The position numbers and the translations under genes were made by a program. The notes under the pieces are model-generated. The model saw nothing but the letters and a program-made list of their open reading frames with translations. It was not told the origin of the DNA and made no database searches. From assembly GCF_013744875.1 (NCBI RefSeq), contig NZ_CP059399.1, forward strand, positions 806,001 to 870,000: a stretch of 64,000 bases of DNA, given 5' to 3'. This DNA comes from Nocardia huaxiensis. Lineage in GTDB: Bacteria; Actinomycetota; Actinomycetes; Mycobacteriales; Mycobacteriaceae. This document shows, piece after piece, positions 54,073-62,410 of this stretch (positions within the stretch are counted from its first letter, which is position 1; every line of letters begins with the position of its first letter).

Positions 54073-54909
54073 ATGAGATCAGTTTTGGTGACCGGCGCGG
54101 CCCGGGGGATCGGGAAGGCCATCAGCCTGCGGCTGGCGCAGGACGGCTGGCAGGTCTACGCCGGTGTCCGCAAGCTGTCCGATGGCGATGACCTGGTGCA
54201 ACAGGATTCGCGCATTACGCCGGTGCTGCTCGATGTCACTGACGCCGAGCACATCGCCGCCCTCGACGCCGTGCTGCCCGCGGACCTGTACGCCGTGGTC
54301 AACAATGCCGGCATTGTCGAGGACGGCCCGGTGGAGCTGCTCGAAATCGACGCGCTGCGAACCCAGTTCGAGGTGAACGTCTTCGGTGCGCTGGCCGTCA
54401 CCCAGGCGGTACTGCCCCGTCTGCGCAGCACGCGCGGCCGGGCCGTGTTCATCTCCTCGCTCAGCGGCCGCATCGCCACGCCGGGCACCGGCGCGTACAA
54501 CTCCTCCAAGTTCGCCCTGGAGGGTCTGGTCGATGCCCTGCGAATCGAGTTGCGGCCCTGGGGAATCCGCACTTCGCTGATCGAACCGGGCCCGATCGAC
54601 ACCGATCTGTGGACCGGTGCGTCGCAGATGGTGGACGACACCATCGCCCGGCTCACTCCGGCACAGCGCACGCTCTACGGCGATCATCTGAACGGCCTGC
54701 GCACCATGGCCGCACGGGTTCCCAAGATCACCGCGGCCCCCGAGACCGTGGTGAACGAGGTCGTGAAGGCGCTCACCGCGAGCCGTCCCAAGGCGCGCTA
54801 CATGGTCGGCCTCGCGGGCAAGGTACAGCTGCTGGCCGCCGGTCTCACCCCGACGCCGGTGCTGGACTTCGTCCTCGGCCTGGCTTCCGGCGTCCCGCGC
54901 AAGAAGTAG
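54073..54909 (+). CDS. short-chain dehydrogenase/reductase
   Basis: A 278-residue classical SDR. The cofactor motif VTGAARGIGKAISLRLAQDG lies at residues about 5-24, NNAGIVEDGPVELL follows, and the catalytic pair is in TGAYNSSKFALEGLVDAL near 138. The length and style resemble SDRs that act on lipids or steroids, but nothing fixes the substrate. It starts 37 bp after the F420 gene, apparently from its own promoter. Confidence 0.87.
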   Translation: MRSVLVTGAARGIGKAISLRLAQDGWQVYAGVRKLSDGDDLVQQDSRITPVLLDVTDAEHIAALDAVLPADLYAVVNNAGIVEDGPVELLEIDALRTQFEVNVFGALAVTQAVLPRLRSTRGRAVFISSLSGRIATPGTGAYNSSKFALEGLVDALRIELRPWGIRTSLIEPGPIDTDLWTGASQMVDDTIARLTPAQRTLYGDHLNGLRTMAARVPKITAAPETVVNEVVKALTASRPKARYMVGLAGKVQLLAAGLTPTPVLDFVLGLASGVPRKK

Positions 54910-55116
54910 CGGACGTCCGGCGCGGCCGCGCGAGCCGTCGCCCCAGTCGGACGCGACTCCGAAAGCACGGAAAGCCGCCCCCGGGCGAGAGGTTCCGGGG
55001 ACGGCCCGTGCACGGCCGAGGTTCGCGGCGTGCAGACGGATCGGACATGGTGGTCCGAATCCGCTGGGTGCGCGGAGATCGTGTCCGCCGCGCAGGATCG
55101 AGGGGGCGTACACCCT

Positions 55117-55194
55117 CGTCATCCCGGCGCGCTTTTGGCCGGGATCCACGCCGTCGACCGTGTGGATTCCGGACAAAAGCATGCCGGAATGACG
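55117..55194 (-). repeat. 78-bp near-palindromic repeat, copy A
   Basis: The element begins CGTCATCCCGGCGCGCTTTT, is centred on GTCGAC and ends with a matching arm, forming a long imperfect hairpin (32 of 39 arm positions complementary). The inverse of copy B at 59554-59631 agrees at 77 of 78 positions by hand comparison. It lies between convergent genes (SDR and ipdC) and may also act as terminator. The rest of the 295-bp gap from 54910 holds no gene. Confidence 0.85.
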
Positions 55195-55204
55195 AGGGGA
55201 ATGG

Positions 55205-56293
55205 TCAGGCCGAGGTGGACTCCGCCTCTGTCACGCGGTATTTCGCGAGACCGTCGATGCGTTCGACGGCTTCCTCGATGATCCGGTCGATGAGCTCCTG
55301 GCAGGTCGGCAGATCCTCGATGATGCCCGCCACCTGACCGGAGGCGAGCACACCCGCCTGCGTATTGCCTTCCACCAGACCGGCTTTCAGCAGCATCGGG
55401 GTGTTGGCGGCCATGATCACCTGGGACCAGGTGAGGTCCTTGTGCTTGCGCATGGCGAGGCCGTCCTTGACGAGCGCCGACCACTTCATGCCGGTCATGT
55501 GCTTGAACTTGACGGCATTCGCGGCCGCCGCCAAGAACCCGCGGTAGCTGCCCGAATGTTCAAGTTTGTTGACCAGTTCGGTGTTCAGCACGCGATGCGG
55601 CATGCCATCCACCTTGGTGGAGACCGTGGTGTCCTGGAGCCCGCGCGCGAGGTATTCCTGCTTCACCGAATCCGGCACACTGCTGTCCTGGGTGAGCAGG
55701 AAGCGGGTGCCCATTGCGACACCGGCCGCGCCGTAGGACAGCGCCGCCGCCAGCCCACGGCCGTCGAAGAACCCGCCGCCGGCGACCACCGGAATATCCA
55801 CGGCGTCGAGCACCGAGGGCAGCAGCAGCGTCGTCGCGACGGAACCGGTGTGCCCGCCGCCCTCGCCGCCCTGCACGATCACCGCATCCGCGCCCCATGA
55901 GGCGACCTTCACCGCGTGCTTGGCCGCGCCGATGGACGGCACGACCACCACGCCGTTGTCCTTGAGCCGCGCGATGAGTTCCTTCTTGGGCGCGAGCGCG
56001 AAGGAGGCGACCTTCACGCCTTCGCGGATCATCAGCTCGCATCGGTCGACGGCGTCCGCCGCATCGGCGCGAATGTTCACGCCGAACGGCTTGTCGGTCT
56101 TGGCCTTCGTCTTGGCGATGGCTTCTTCGAGTTCCGGCATGGTCATGGTGGCTGAGGCCAGAATGCCGAGGCCGCCCGCATTGGCGGTGCCCGCGACCAG
56201 ACTGGGCCCGGCGACCCAGCCCATTCCGGTCTGCACGATCGGATGCTCGATGCCGACCAGTTCGGTCAGCGGAGTCCGCAGCCGCGCGCTCAT
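55205..56293 (-). CDS. ipdC: flavin-dependent IpdC (nitronate monooxygenase-like)
   Basis: A 362-residue TIM-barrel flavoprotein of the 2-nitropropane dioxygenase family. It has PIVQTGMGWVAGPSLVAGTA near the N-terminus, and VIVQGGEGGGHTGSVAT and VVAGGGFFDGRGLAAALSYG as FMN-binding loops. In M. tuberculosis Rv3553 (IpdC) acts on a HIP-CoA derived intermediate before C-ring opening. It overlaps ipdB by four bases. Confidence 0.88.
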   Translation of the reverse strand: MSARLRTPLTELVGIEHPIVQTGMGWVAGPSLVAGTANAGGLGILASATMTMPELEEAIAKTKAKTDKPFGVNIRADAADAVDRCELMIREGVKVASFALAPKKELIARLKDNGVVVVPSIGAAKHAVKVASWGADAVIVQGGEGGGHTGSVATTLLLPSVLDAVDIPVVAGGGFFDGRGLAAALSYGAAGVAMGTRFLLTQDSSVPDSVKQEYLARGLQDTTVSTKVDGMPHRVLNTELVNKLEHSGSYRGFLAAAANAVKFKHMTGMKWSALVKDGLAMRKHKDLTWSQVIMAANTPMLLKAGLVEGNTQAGVLASGQVAGIIEDLPTCQELIDRIIEEAVERIDGLAKYRVTEAESTSA

Positions 56294-57048
56294 GCCGTCA
56301 CTTCCTTCTCCCGGAAGCCCTTGGGGTCGAGCACATTACGAATGATGTTCAGCTCTTCCTCGGTCGGCAGCCGGGTTTCGCCCGCCTCCGCCAGCCCGGC
56401 GATCTCGAACGAGGTGTTCTCCGCGACCTCGTCGGCGCTCACGCCCGGGTGCAGCGACAGCGCCCGCATGGTGTGCTCCGGGCCGTTGTAATCGAACACG
56501 CCCAGGTTCGACACCACCCGGTGCAGGTGGTGGAACCGGTACGCCGGATTCTCGGGATCGATCTTGTCGTAACCGATTCCGGAGACGATGTCGATGCTCT
56601 CGGTGAACACCCGCTTGTTGTGCTTGGGCACGAAGTAGCTGGTGGCGTGATTGATGGTGTTGCCCGGCGCGCCGCGCACCCCGAACATCTGGCGGGTCGG
56701 CTGCTGCAGCGGACCGAAGGCCGAGAGGTTCTGATTGCCGTACTTGTCGAGCTGATTCGCGCCCATGACCACGTGCCGACGGCCCGAGGCGACGACATCG
56801 AACACCTTGGAGAACGGAATCCAGCCCTCGATGGGCGCCTTGCCGCCGATGGCCGGAACCTCGGCGAAGAACAGCGCCTCACCGTCGGACAGCAGCAGAT
56901 CCGGTTCGAAGGTCAGCCGGGCCAGCCGCGCCCCGATGGTGGTGACGGTCGACATCGGGCTGGCCATGATTTCGCCCGCGCCCCGGAAGATTTCGGCCGC
57001 GGCGACAACACAGACCTCGGCCCGGGTGATGGTGGTGGTCTCGCTCAT
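56290..57048 (-). CDS. ipdB: IpdB, beta subunit of COCHEA-CoA hydrolase
   Basis: A 252-residue protein of the CoA-transferase beta-subunit fold, with MGANQLDKYGNQNLSAFG near residues 95-112 and the ARLTFEPDLLLSDGEALFF strand earlier. IpdA and IpdB form a heterodimer that hydrolyses the last ring of the steroid although the fold is that of CoA transferases. The start overlaps the ipdA stop by one base. Confidence 0.9.
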   Translation of the reverse strand: MSETTTITRAEVCVVAAAEIFRGAGEIMASPMSTVTTIGARLARLTFEPDLLLSDGEALFFAEVPAIGGKAPIEGWIPFSKVFDVVASGRRHVVMGANQLDKYGNQNLSAFGPLQQPTRQMFGVRGAPGNTINHATSYFVPKHNKRVFTESIDIVSGIGYDKIDPENPAYRFHHLHRVVSNLGVFDYNGPEHTMRALSLHPGVSADEVAENTSFEIAGLAEAGETRLPTEEELNIIRNVLDPKGFREKEVTA

Positions 57049-57923
57049 TACTTCTGCTCCTCGGCGAAAGCCTTGACGGCGGCCTGGTATTCGGCTTCCG
57101 AGACGTCCAGGTAGCGCGCCTTGAATTCGGCCCACGACTCCGGAGTCTTGGCGGCCTCCACGTAGTGGCGCTGGAACTTCTCGTCGCGCCCGTAGCTGCC
57201 GGAGAAGGTGAAGTGCGCGCCGCCGGGGGCTTCGACCACACCGTCGACCATCATGCGATTGAGGATGATCGCCTGCTGCGGAACGGCTTTCACCAGTTCG
57301 TCGGTCTCGACGAGCCGGTCCACCGACAGGTAGCGGCGCTCGGCCGCCAGCAGGTACAGGTCGTCGAAGTAGGGGTCGACGCCGGTGTAGGCGGCATTGC
57401 CGTGCTTGTCACCCAGATCCAGGTGCACGAAGGCGGCGTCCAGGTTCAGCGCGGGCATGGCGACCAGAGTCTCGGTCTTGCCGTCGGTCGGGTACGGGGA
57501 CTCGACCGTCTTCAGCTCGCCGTCCCAGAAATCGATGACGGCGGAACCCAATCCGGCGCGGATGGGCAGGAACGGCAGGCGTGCGGCGGCGGCCTGGAGA
57601 CCGCACTTCACCATGCCCTCGTCCATCTCGCGCACGGTGATCGCGCCCTCGGTGCGCGCCTTGGCGAACCACGGGTCGTAGAACGGCGCCGAGTCCAGGG
57701 ATACGAAGCCGTAGTACGCCTTTCGCACCTTGCCCGCCGAGCACAGCAGGCCCAGGTCCGGTCCGCCGTAGGTGACGACCGTCAAATCCTTGATGTCCGA
57801 CCGCAACAGCGCCCGCACGAAGGCGAGCGGCTTGCGCCGCGAACCCCAGCCGCCGATGCCGATGGTCATTCCGCTGCGCAGTTCGCCGACGACATCGTCG
57901 AGCTGCATTCGCTTGTCGCGCAT
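57048..57923 (-). CDS. ipdA: IpdA, alpha subunit of COCHEA-CoA hydrolase
   Basis: A 291-residue CoA-transferase alpha-like protein, with MTIGIGGWGSRRKPLAFVRA near residues 19-38 and VHLDLGDKHGNAAYTGVDPY near 167. It is the partner of IpdB in opening the last carbocycle. The order echA20-ipdA-ipdB-ipdC equals that of Rv3550-Rv3553. Confidence 0.92.
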   Translation of the reverse strand: MRDKRMQLDDVVGELRSGMTIGIGGWGSRRKPLAFVRALLRSDIKDLTVVTYGGPDLGLLCSAGKVRKAYYGFVSLDSAPFYDPWFAKARTEGAITVREMDEGMVKCGLQAAAARLPFLPIRAGLGSAVIDFWDGELKTVESPYPTDGKTETLVAMPALNLDAAFVHLDLGDKHGNAAYTGVDPYFDDLYLLAAERRYLSVDRLVETDELVKAVPQQAIILNRMMVDGVVEAPGGAHFTFSGSYGRDEKFQRHYVEAAKTPESWAEFKARYLDVSEAEYQAAVKAFAEEQK

Positions 57924-57938
57924 ATTATTTCGGCCCTT

Positions 57939-58706
57939 CTACCGTGCTTTTTTCTGGGCGGCGATATCGTCGTCGAAGCGCGCCCGGATCTCGTCGGCGA
58001 CACCGGCGAGGTTGAGCTCCATGGTGAAGCCCTGCTCGTAGCGGTAGGACCGGTGCACGTCCTGCACGTCGATGCCATTGAGCGCCCGCTTGGCGGCACG
58101 GATGACGCGGCCGTCCTTGTTGGCGATGTTCTTGGCGACTTCCATTGCGGCGGCGTCGAGTTCGGCGCGCGGCACCACTTTGAACACCGAGCCGTAGTGG
58201 TGCAGCTGCTGTGCGGTGAGGGTGCCCGCGGTGTAGAACATGGTGCGCATCAGGTGCTGGGGGACCAGTCGCGCCAGATGGGTGGCCGCGCCGAGCGCTC
58301 CGCGATCGACCTCGGGCAGTCCGAAGGTGGCGTCATCCGAGGCCACGATCACGTCCGAATTACCCACCAGGCCGATGCCGCCGCCGAGGCAGAAGCCGTT
58401 GACGGCGGTGACGACGGGGACCTGGCAGTCGTAGACGGCGGCGAACGCCTCGAAGCAGCCGTGGTTGGCGCGGATCAGCTTGGTGTGCCCGGTGTCGTTG
58501 TTCATCTCTTTGATGTCGACGCCGGCATTGAAGCCGCGGCCTTCCGCGCGCAGCACGACGACCCGGGTCTCCGGGTTGCGGCCGGCTTCGCGGATGGCGT
58601 CGGCCAGGGCGAACCAGCCGTCCGAAGGCAGTGCGTTGACCGGCGGATAGTCGACAGTGACGACTTCGACGCCCTCGGTTTCGGTGTGACGGTTGATCCC
58701 CATCAT
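57939..58706 (-). CDS. echA20: EchA20, crotonase-fold ring-opening hydrolase
   Basis: A 255-residue crotonase-fold protein with FNAGVDIKEMNNDTGHTKLI near residues 62-81 and VNGFCLGGGIGLVGNSDVIV near 101. M. tuberculosis EchA20 hydrolyses ring C or D of HIEC-CoA, just before IpdAB. The ATG at 58706 (or the ATG directly after it) is preferred because GGGACAG lies upstream and longer in-frame starts would approach the KstR2 box. It is the first gene of the ipd operon. Confidence 0.9.
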   Translation of the reverse strand: MMGINRHTETEGVEVVTVDYPPVNALPSDGWFALADAIREAGRNPETRVVVLRAEGRGFNAGVDIKEMNNDTGHTKLIRANHGCFEAFAAVYDCQVPVVTAVNGFCLGGGIGLVGNSDVIVASDDATFGLPEVDRGALGAATHLARLVPQHLMRTMFYTAGTLTAQQLHHYGSVFKVVPRAELDAAAMEVAKNIANKDGRVIRAAKRALNGIDVQDVHRSYRYEQGFTMELNLAGVADEIRARFDDDIAAQKKAR

Positions 58707-58728
58707 CTGTCCCATCGTTGGCAAAACA

Positions 58729-58742
58729 AGCAAGTGCTTGGT
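58729..58742. promoter_or_regulatory. KstR2 box between echA20 and the SDR operon
   Basis: AGCAAGTGCTTGGT is identical to the site at 43137. The plus side again continues with TAGGTT (58742-58747), which lies 6 nt before the GTG of the SDR, so the SDR message is probably leaderless and repressed directly. Confidence 0.88.
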
Positions 58743-58753
58743 AGGTTAGCACG

Positions 58754-59548
58754 GTGGCAATCGAAGTGAACCTCTCCGGTTCGGTGGTCCTGGTGACCGG
58801 TGGCGTGCGGGGAGTCGGCGCGGGAATCTCCCGGGTTTTCCTGGACGCCGGAGCGACCGTGGTGGCGTGTGCGCGCCGCCCCGCGGACACCCCCGTGCAG
58901 AGCAATGGACGGGAGATCGACTTCCTGCCGTGCGATGTGCGCGATCCGGAATCGGTGCGCGGGCTCGTCGAGGAGATCGTGCGCAAGTACGGGCGGCTCG
59001 ACACCGTGGTGAACAATGCCGGTGGCGCGCCCTTCGCGCTGGCGGCCGACGCCTCCGCGAATTTTCACTCCAAGATCGTGCAGTTGAACCTGCTTGCGCC
59101 GCTGCTGGTTTCGCAGGTCGCCAATGAGGTCATGCAGCAGCAGGAGTCCGGCGGCTCGATCGTGATGATCTCCAGCGTCTCCGGGCACCGGCCCTCGCCG
59201 GGCACCGCCGCCTACGGTGCGGCCAAAGCCGGTGTGGACAGCCTGGTTTCGTCGCTCGCCGTCGAATGGGCCCCGAAAGTCCGCATCAACTCGGTCATCT
59301 GCGGCATGGTCGAGACCGAGAGCTCGCACCTGCACTACGGCGACGACGACGGCATCGCCGCGGTGGCGAGCACGGTTCCCCTGCAGCGCATGGCCGCCCC
59401 CGAGGACATCGGCCGCACCGCCGCCTTCCTCGCCTCCCCGCTGGCCGCCTATATCTCCGGCGGCGCGCTCGTGGTGCACGGCGGCGGCGAGAAGCCCGCC
59501 TTCCTCGAAGCCTCGACCGCGGACGTCCCCGCGGTCTCCGGCCACTGA
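58754..59548 (+). CDS. SDR oxidoreductase of the HIP cluster (Rv3549c-like)
   Basis: A 264-residue classical SDR with the cofactor motif VTGGVRGVGAGISRVFLDAG (residues about 14-33), NNAGGAPF, and the active site in GTAAYGAAKAGVDSLVSSL. It is divergent from echA20 as Rv3549c is from Rv3550. The family acts on HIP-derived hydroxyacyl-CoA or keto intermediates, but the exact step is not settled. The GTG start follows TAGGTT plus 6 nt. Confidence 0.87.
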   Translation: MAIEVNLSGSVVLVTGGVRGVGAGISRVFLDAGATVVACARRPADTPVQSNGREIDFLPCDVRDPESVRGLVEEIVRKYGRLDTVVNNAGGAPFALAADASANFHSKIVQLNLLAPLLVSQVANEVMQQQESGGSIVMISSVSGHRPSPGTAAYGAAKAGVDSLVSSLAVEWAPKVRINSVICGMVETESSHLHYGDDDGIAAVASTVPLQRMAAPEDIGRTAAFLASPLAAYISGGALVVHGGGEKPAFLEASTADVPAVSGH

Positions 59549-59553
59549 ACCCC

Positions 59554-59631
59554 CGTCATTCCGGCATGCTTTTGGCCGGAATCCACACGGTCGACGGCGT
59601 GGATCCCGGCCAAAAGCGCGCCGGGATGACG
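59554..59631 (+). repeat. 78-bp near-palindromic repeat, copy B
   Basis: The element begins CGTCATTCCGGCATGCTTTT, is centred on GTCGAC, and sits in the 115-bp gap between two co-directional SDR genes. Its reverse complement matches copy A (55117-55194) at 77 of 78 positions. As a hairpin it may reduce read-through to the second SDR gene. Confidence 0.85.
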
Positions 59632-59663
59632 AAGAACTCCATCGACGCGAAGAGGTATTCGAA

Positions 59664-60575
59664 ATGACGGACAAGAAGATCTGCGACGGCCGCGTGGTCA
59701 TCGTGACCGGTGCCGGTCGTGGCATCGGTCGTGCGCACGCGCTCGCTTTCGCCGCCGCGGGCGCCAAGGTCGTGGTGAACGATCTCGGTGCCGAGCTCGA
59801 CGGTGCGCCCAGCCCGGATTCCCCGGCCGCGCAGGTGGTCGAGGAGATCAAGGCGCTCGGCGGCGAGGCCGTCGTGAACGGCGACGACATCTCCGACTGG
59901 GAGGGCGCGCGCCGCCTGATCGCCACTGCCGTCGACACCTTCGGCCGCTTGGACGTGCTCGTCAACAACGCGGGCATCGTGCGCGACCGCATGCTGGTGA
60001 ACCTCGGCGAGGACGAGTGGGATGCCGTCATCAAGGTGCACCTCAAGGGCCACTTCGCGCCCATGCGGCACGCCGCCGAGTACTGGCGCAACGAGGCCAA
60101 GGCGGGCCGCACCCCTGAGGCGCGCATCATCAACACCAGCTCCGGCGCGGGCCTGCTGGGCAGTGTCGGCCAGGGCAACTACGCGGCCGCCAAGTCCGGC
60201 ATCGCGGGCCTGACCCTCACCGCCGCAGCCGAATTCGCGCGCTACGGCATCACCGTGAACGCCATCGCCCCGGCGGCGCGCACCCGCATGACCGAGACCG
60301 TGTTCGCCGACATGATGGCCGCGCCCGAGGACGGTTTCGACGCCATGGCCCCGGAAAACGTGTCCCCGCTGGTGGTCTGGCTGGGCAGCGTCGATTCCGC
60401 CGGCGTCACCGGCCGCATGTTCGAGGTCGAGGGCGGCAAGGTGACGGTGGCCGACGGCTGGCGGCACGGCGTCTCCATCGATGGCGGCGCGCGCTGGGAG
60501 CCGGCCGATCTCGGCCCGGTGGTGCGCGATCTGCTCGCCAAGGCAACCACTCCGGAGCCCGTCTACGGAGCCTGA
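59664..60575 (+). CDS. SDR oxidoreductase of the HIP cluster (Rv3548c-like)
   Basis: A 303-residue SDR with VTGAGRGIGRAHALAFAAAG near residues 13-32, the loop DLGAELDGAPSPDSPAAQVV typical of the MFE-2/hsd4B-like subgroup, NNAGIVRDRMLVN, and the catalytic GNYAAAKSGIAGL. This subgroup oxidises 3-hydroxyacyl-CoA. It corresponds by position to Rv3548c in the KstR2 regulon. AAGAGG precedes the ATG. Confidence 0.87.
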   Translation: MTDKKICDGRVVIVTGAGRGIGRAHALAFAAAGAKVVVNDLGAELDGAPSPDSPAAQVVEEIKALGGEAVVNGDDISDWEGARRLIATAVDTFGRLDVLVNNAGIVRDRMLVNLGEDEWDAVIKVHLKGHFAPMRHAAEYWRNEAKAGRTPEARIINTSSGAGLLGSVGQGNYAAAKSGIAGLTLTAAAEFARYGITVNAIAPAARTRMTETVFADMMAAPEDGFDAMAPENVSPLVVWLGSVDSAGVTGRMFEVEGGKVTVADGWRHGVSIDGGARWEPADLGPVVRDLLAKATTPEPVYGA

Positions 60576-60598
60576 TCCGCAGCTGTTCCCGACGCCTT

Positions 60599-60632
60599 CA
60601 TCGCCGGTATCCCCACGGGGGATGCCGGCGAT
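60599..60632 (+). terminator. hairpin after the last SDR gene
   Basis: CATCGCCGGTATCCCC pairs over 16 bp, with one mismatch, with GGGGATGCCGGCGATG. It lies 23 bp after the SDR stop. Confidence 0.75.
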
Positions 60633-60991
60633 GCGCGTTTCCGGATCCGTTCGGCGCGGCTGTGATTCGAAACACAGCGCGTGCCGATTCGTCTGACTGG
60701 CTGATTCTTTGCTGTCGCGTTGGTCTGGAATGTCCGATCTCATATCGCCCCTCCGGGGCTGGTGAGGCACCTGATGACCATGAGATTTGAGCACAATGCC
60801 CAATTGCGCTGGGGCTCTTGTTCATATCCGGTACGCCGTGAGGTCCGCAGGCGTACGGTTTGTATGCACCCCTAATGCCACCAAGACTTGTGCGGGTCGG
60901 CAAGCGTGCTTGTACGATGACCGCGTTCCGCAAAGGCCTGGCAATCGGGGCGACCGGGCTCTACCGTTCCAGCCTGCCTGGCGGGTTGGAC

Positions 60992-61010
60992 TTCCCACAC
61001 CGGGTGGGAA
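60992..61010. promoter_or_regulatory. palindrome upstream of the repeat-protein operon
   Basis: TTCCCAC-ACCGG-GTGGGAA has perfect 7-bp arms and lies 43 bp before the ATG of the repeat protein. It is well placed for an operator or activator site. Confidence 0.45.
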
Positions 61011-61053
61011 TGAAAGCCGACTGCGCAGTACTCGATGAGGGGATGGCTGTCGC

Positions 61054-62400
61054 ATGATCTTTGGTCGTGCATTGCGCTTGGTGGCAGTGACCGCAGCTGT
61101 CGCCGGTTCGGCGATGCTCGGGCCCGTCACCGCCGGTGCGCAGCCCGGCGGCATCGACCTCGAGCCCGCCCCCGCGGGCGACGACCCCGCCCTGAGCGTG
61201 CCCGCCCCGCAGGCCGTACCCGTGAACCCCGTCGCCGGACCGGACGACGTCCTCGCCGCCCTGCTGGGCGTCGGCGCGGGCGGAACCGGTTCGGCCGCAC
61301 TGGGATCCGCCGCCGTCGGCTCCGCCGGGCTGGGCGCTCTCCTGGGTACCGGTTCGGCCGCGGTCGGCTCGGCCGGCGCGGGAACGGGCTCCGCGGTCCT
61401 GGGTACCGGTTCGGCCGCACTCGGAACCGGTTCGGGCGCAGTGGGTTCCGCCGGTGTGGGCACCGGCCTGGCCCTGGGTTCCGCCGGTGCGGGCACCGGA
61501 TCCGCGCTGGGTTCGGCGGGAGCCGGTACCGGCTCGGCCCTCGGTTCCGCGGGAATCGGCACCGGTTCGGTGCTCGGCACCGGTTCCGCCGCAGTCGGTT
61601 CCGCCGGAATCGGCGCATTGGCCCTATTTTTCGGCACGGGCTCCGCGGGCGTCGGCTCGGCGGCGGTGGGTTCCGCCGCGGTCGGCTCCGCGGGTCTCGC
61701 CGCCCTGTGCACCGGCTCGGCCGCTGTCGGATCTGCCGGAATCGGTTCCGCCGCTGTGGGTTCCGCCCTCGGCGGCTCCGCGGGCGCGGGCTCGGCCGTG
61801 ACCGGCTCCGGAGCGGGTTCCGCCGGAGCGGGTTCCGCCGCCGGTTCGGCCGCGACGGGATCCGGTGTCGGCTCCGCCGGAGTCGGTTCGGCGGGCACGG
61901 GTTCGGGAGGCGTGGGTTCCGCCGCCGTCGGCTCGGCCGAAGCCGGTTCCGCCGCAGCCGGTTCCGCGGCCCTCGGTTCGGCCGGAGTGGGCTCGGCCGC
62001 GGTCTGCGCCTCTCCGCTGCTGCTTCTGCTGATTCCGATACCGGCCCCGGTGCCCGATACACCCGCTGTGCCACTGGACATTCCGCAGCCGCCCGCGGCC
62101 CCGGCGCTGCCCGCCGTGGTCGCGCCCGCGGTGGCTCCGGCTCCCGCCGAGGAGGCGCCCGCGCCTGCCGCCGCGCCACCACCGGCACCGGCTCCCGCTC
62201 AGGCACAACCGATGCCGCAGGTGCGGCCGACGTCGAGCAACAGTCCGCTGCCGCCCATCAAGGTGCTGTCGGTCATCGGTGGCCTGGTGGCGCTCACGCT
62301 GGTGGGCGCGGGATCGGGCGCGGTGAGCTTCCAGAGCGCATCGGCGGCCCAGGGGCGGGTCGATGCCGCGCGGGCCGCGTTCTTCGGACCGAGGGCGTGA
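61054..62400 (+). CDS. exported Gly/Ser/Ala repeat protein with C-terminal membrane anchor
   Basis: The 448-residue protein has a signal peptide (residues 1-29, cleavage after TAGAQ). About 230 residues (75-325) follow that are almost only Gly, Ser, Ala, Val, Leu and Thr in degenerate units such as GSAAVGSAGAGTGSA. A Pro/Ala-rich stretch lies at about 340-395, and the last 50 residues contain a hydrophobic helix (VLSVIGGLVALTLVGAGSGA). It looks like a cell-wall-spanning or surface protein of low complexity, in style like PE_PGRS but without a PE domain. It is 10 bases before the ImmA/IrrE gene. Confidence 0.75.
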   Translation: MIFGRALRLVAVTAAVAGSAMLGPVTAGAQPGGIDLEPAPAGDDPALSVPAPQAVPVNPVAGPDDVLAALLGVGAGGTGSAALGSAAVGSAGLGALLGTGSAAVGSAGAGTGSAVLGTGSAALGTGSGAVGSAGVGTGLALGSAGAGTGSALGSAGAGTGSALGSAGIGTGSVLGTGSAAVGSAGIGALALFFGTGSAGVGSAAVGSAAVGSAGLAALCTGSAAVGSAGIGSAAVGSALGGSAGAGSAVTGSGAGSAGAGSAAGSAATGSGVGSAGVGSAGTGSGGVGSAAVGSAEAGSAAAGSAALGSAGVGSAAVCASPLLLLLIPIPAPVPDTPAVPLDIPQPPAAPALPAVVAPAVAPAPAEEAPAPAAAPPPAPAPAQAQPMPQVRPTSSNSPLPPIKVLSVIGGLVALTLVGAGSGAVSFQSASAAQGRVDAARAAFFGPRA

Positions 62401-62410
62401 GGGGACCGCG

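Larger units (their letters stand above)
60576..61053. other. 478-bp intergenic region before the surface protein operon
   Basis: It holds a terminator-like hairpin at 60599-60632 and a palindrome at 60992-61010. No coding frame in it has a plausible start, composition and ribosome site. The promoter of the 61054 operon must lie here, and TACGAT near 60916 is a weak -10 candidate. Confidence 0.5.

Noticed and set aside
61300..61990. A possible CRISPR or tandem DNA array
   Set aside because: Unit lengths vary, there are no constant spacers, and the pattern follows the codons of the Gly/Ser/Ala protein.
60822..62206. Long minus-strand frames rich in Pro/Ala/Glu or Arg opposite the repeat protein
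   Set aside because: They arise because the Gly/Ser/Ala repeat leaves all frames open. There is no ribosome site or plausible start, and the plus frame has a signal peptide.
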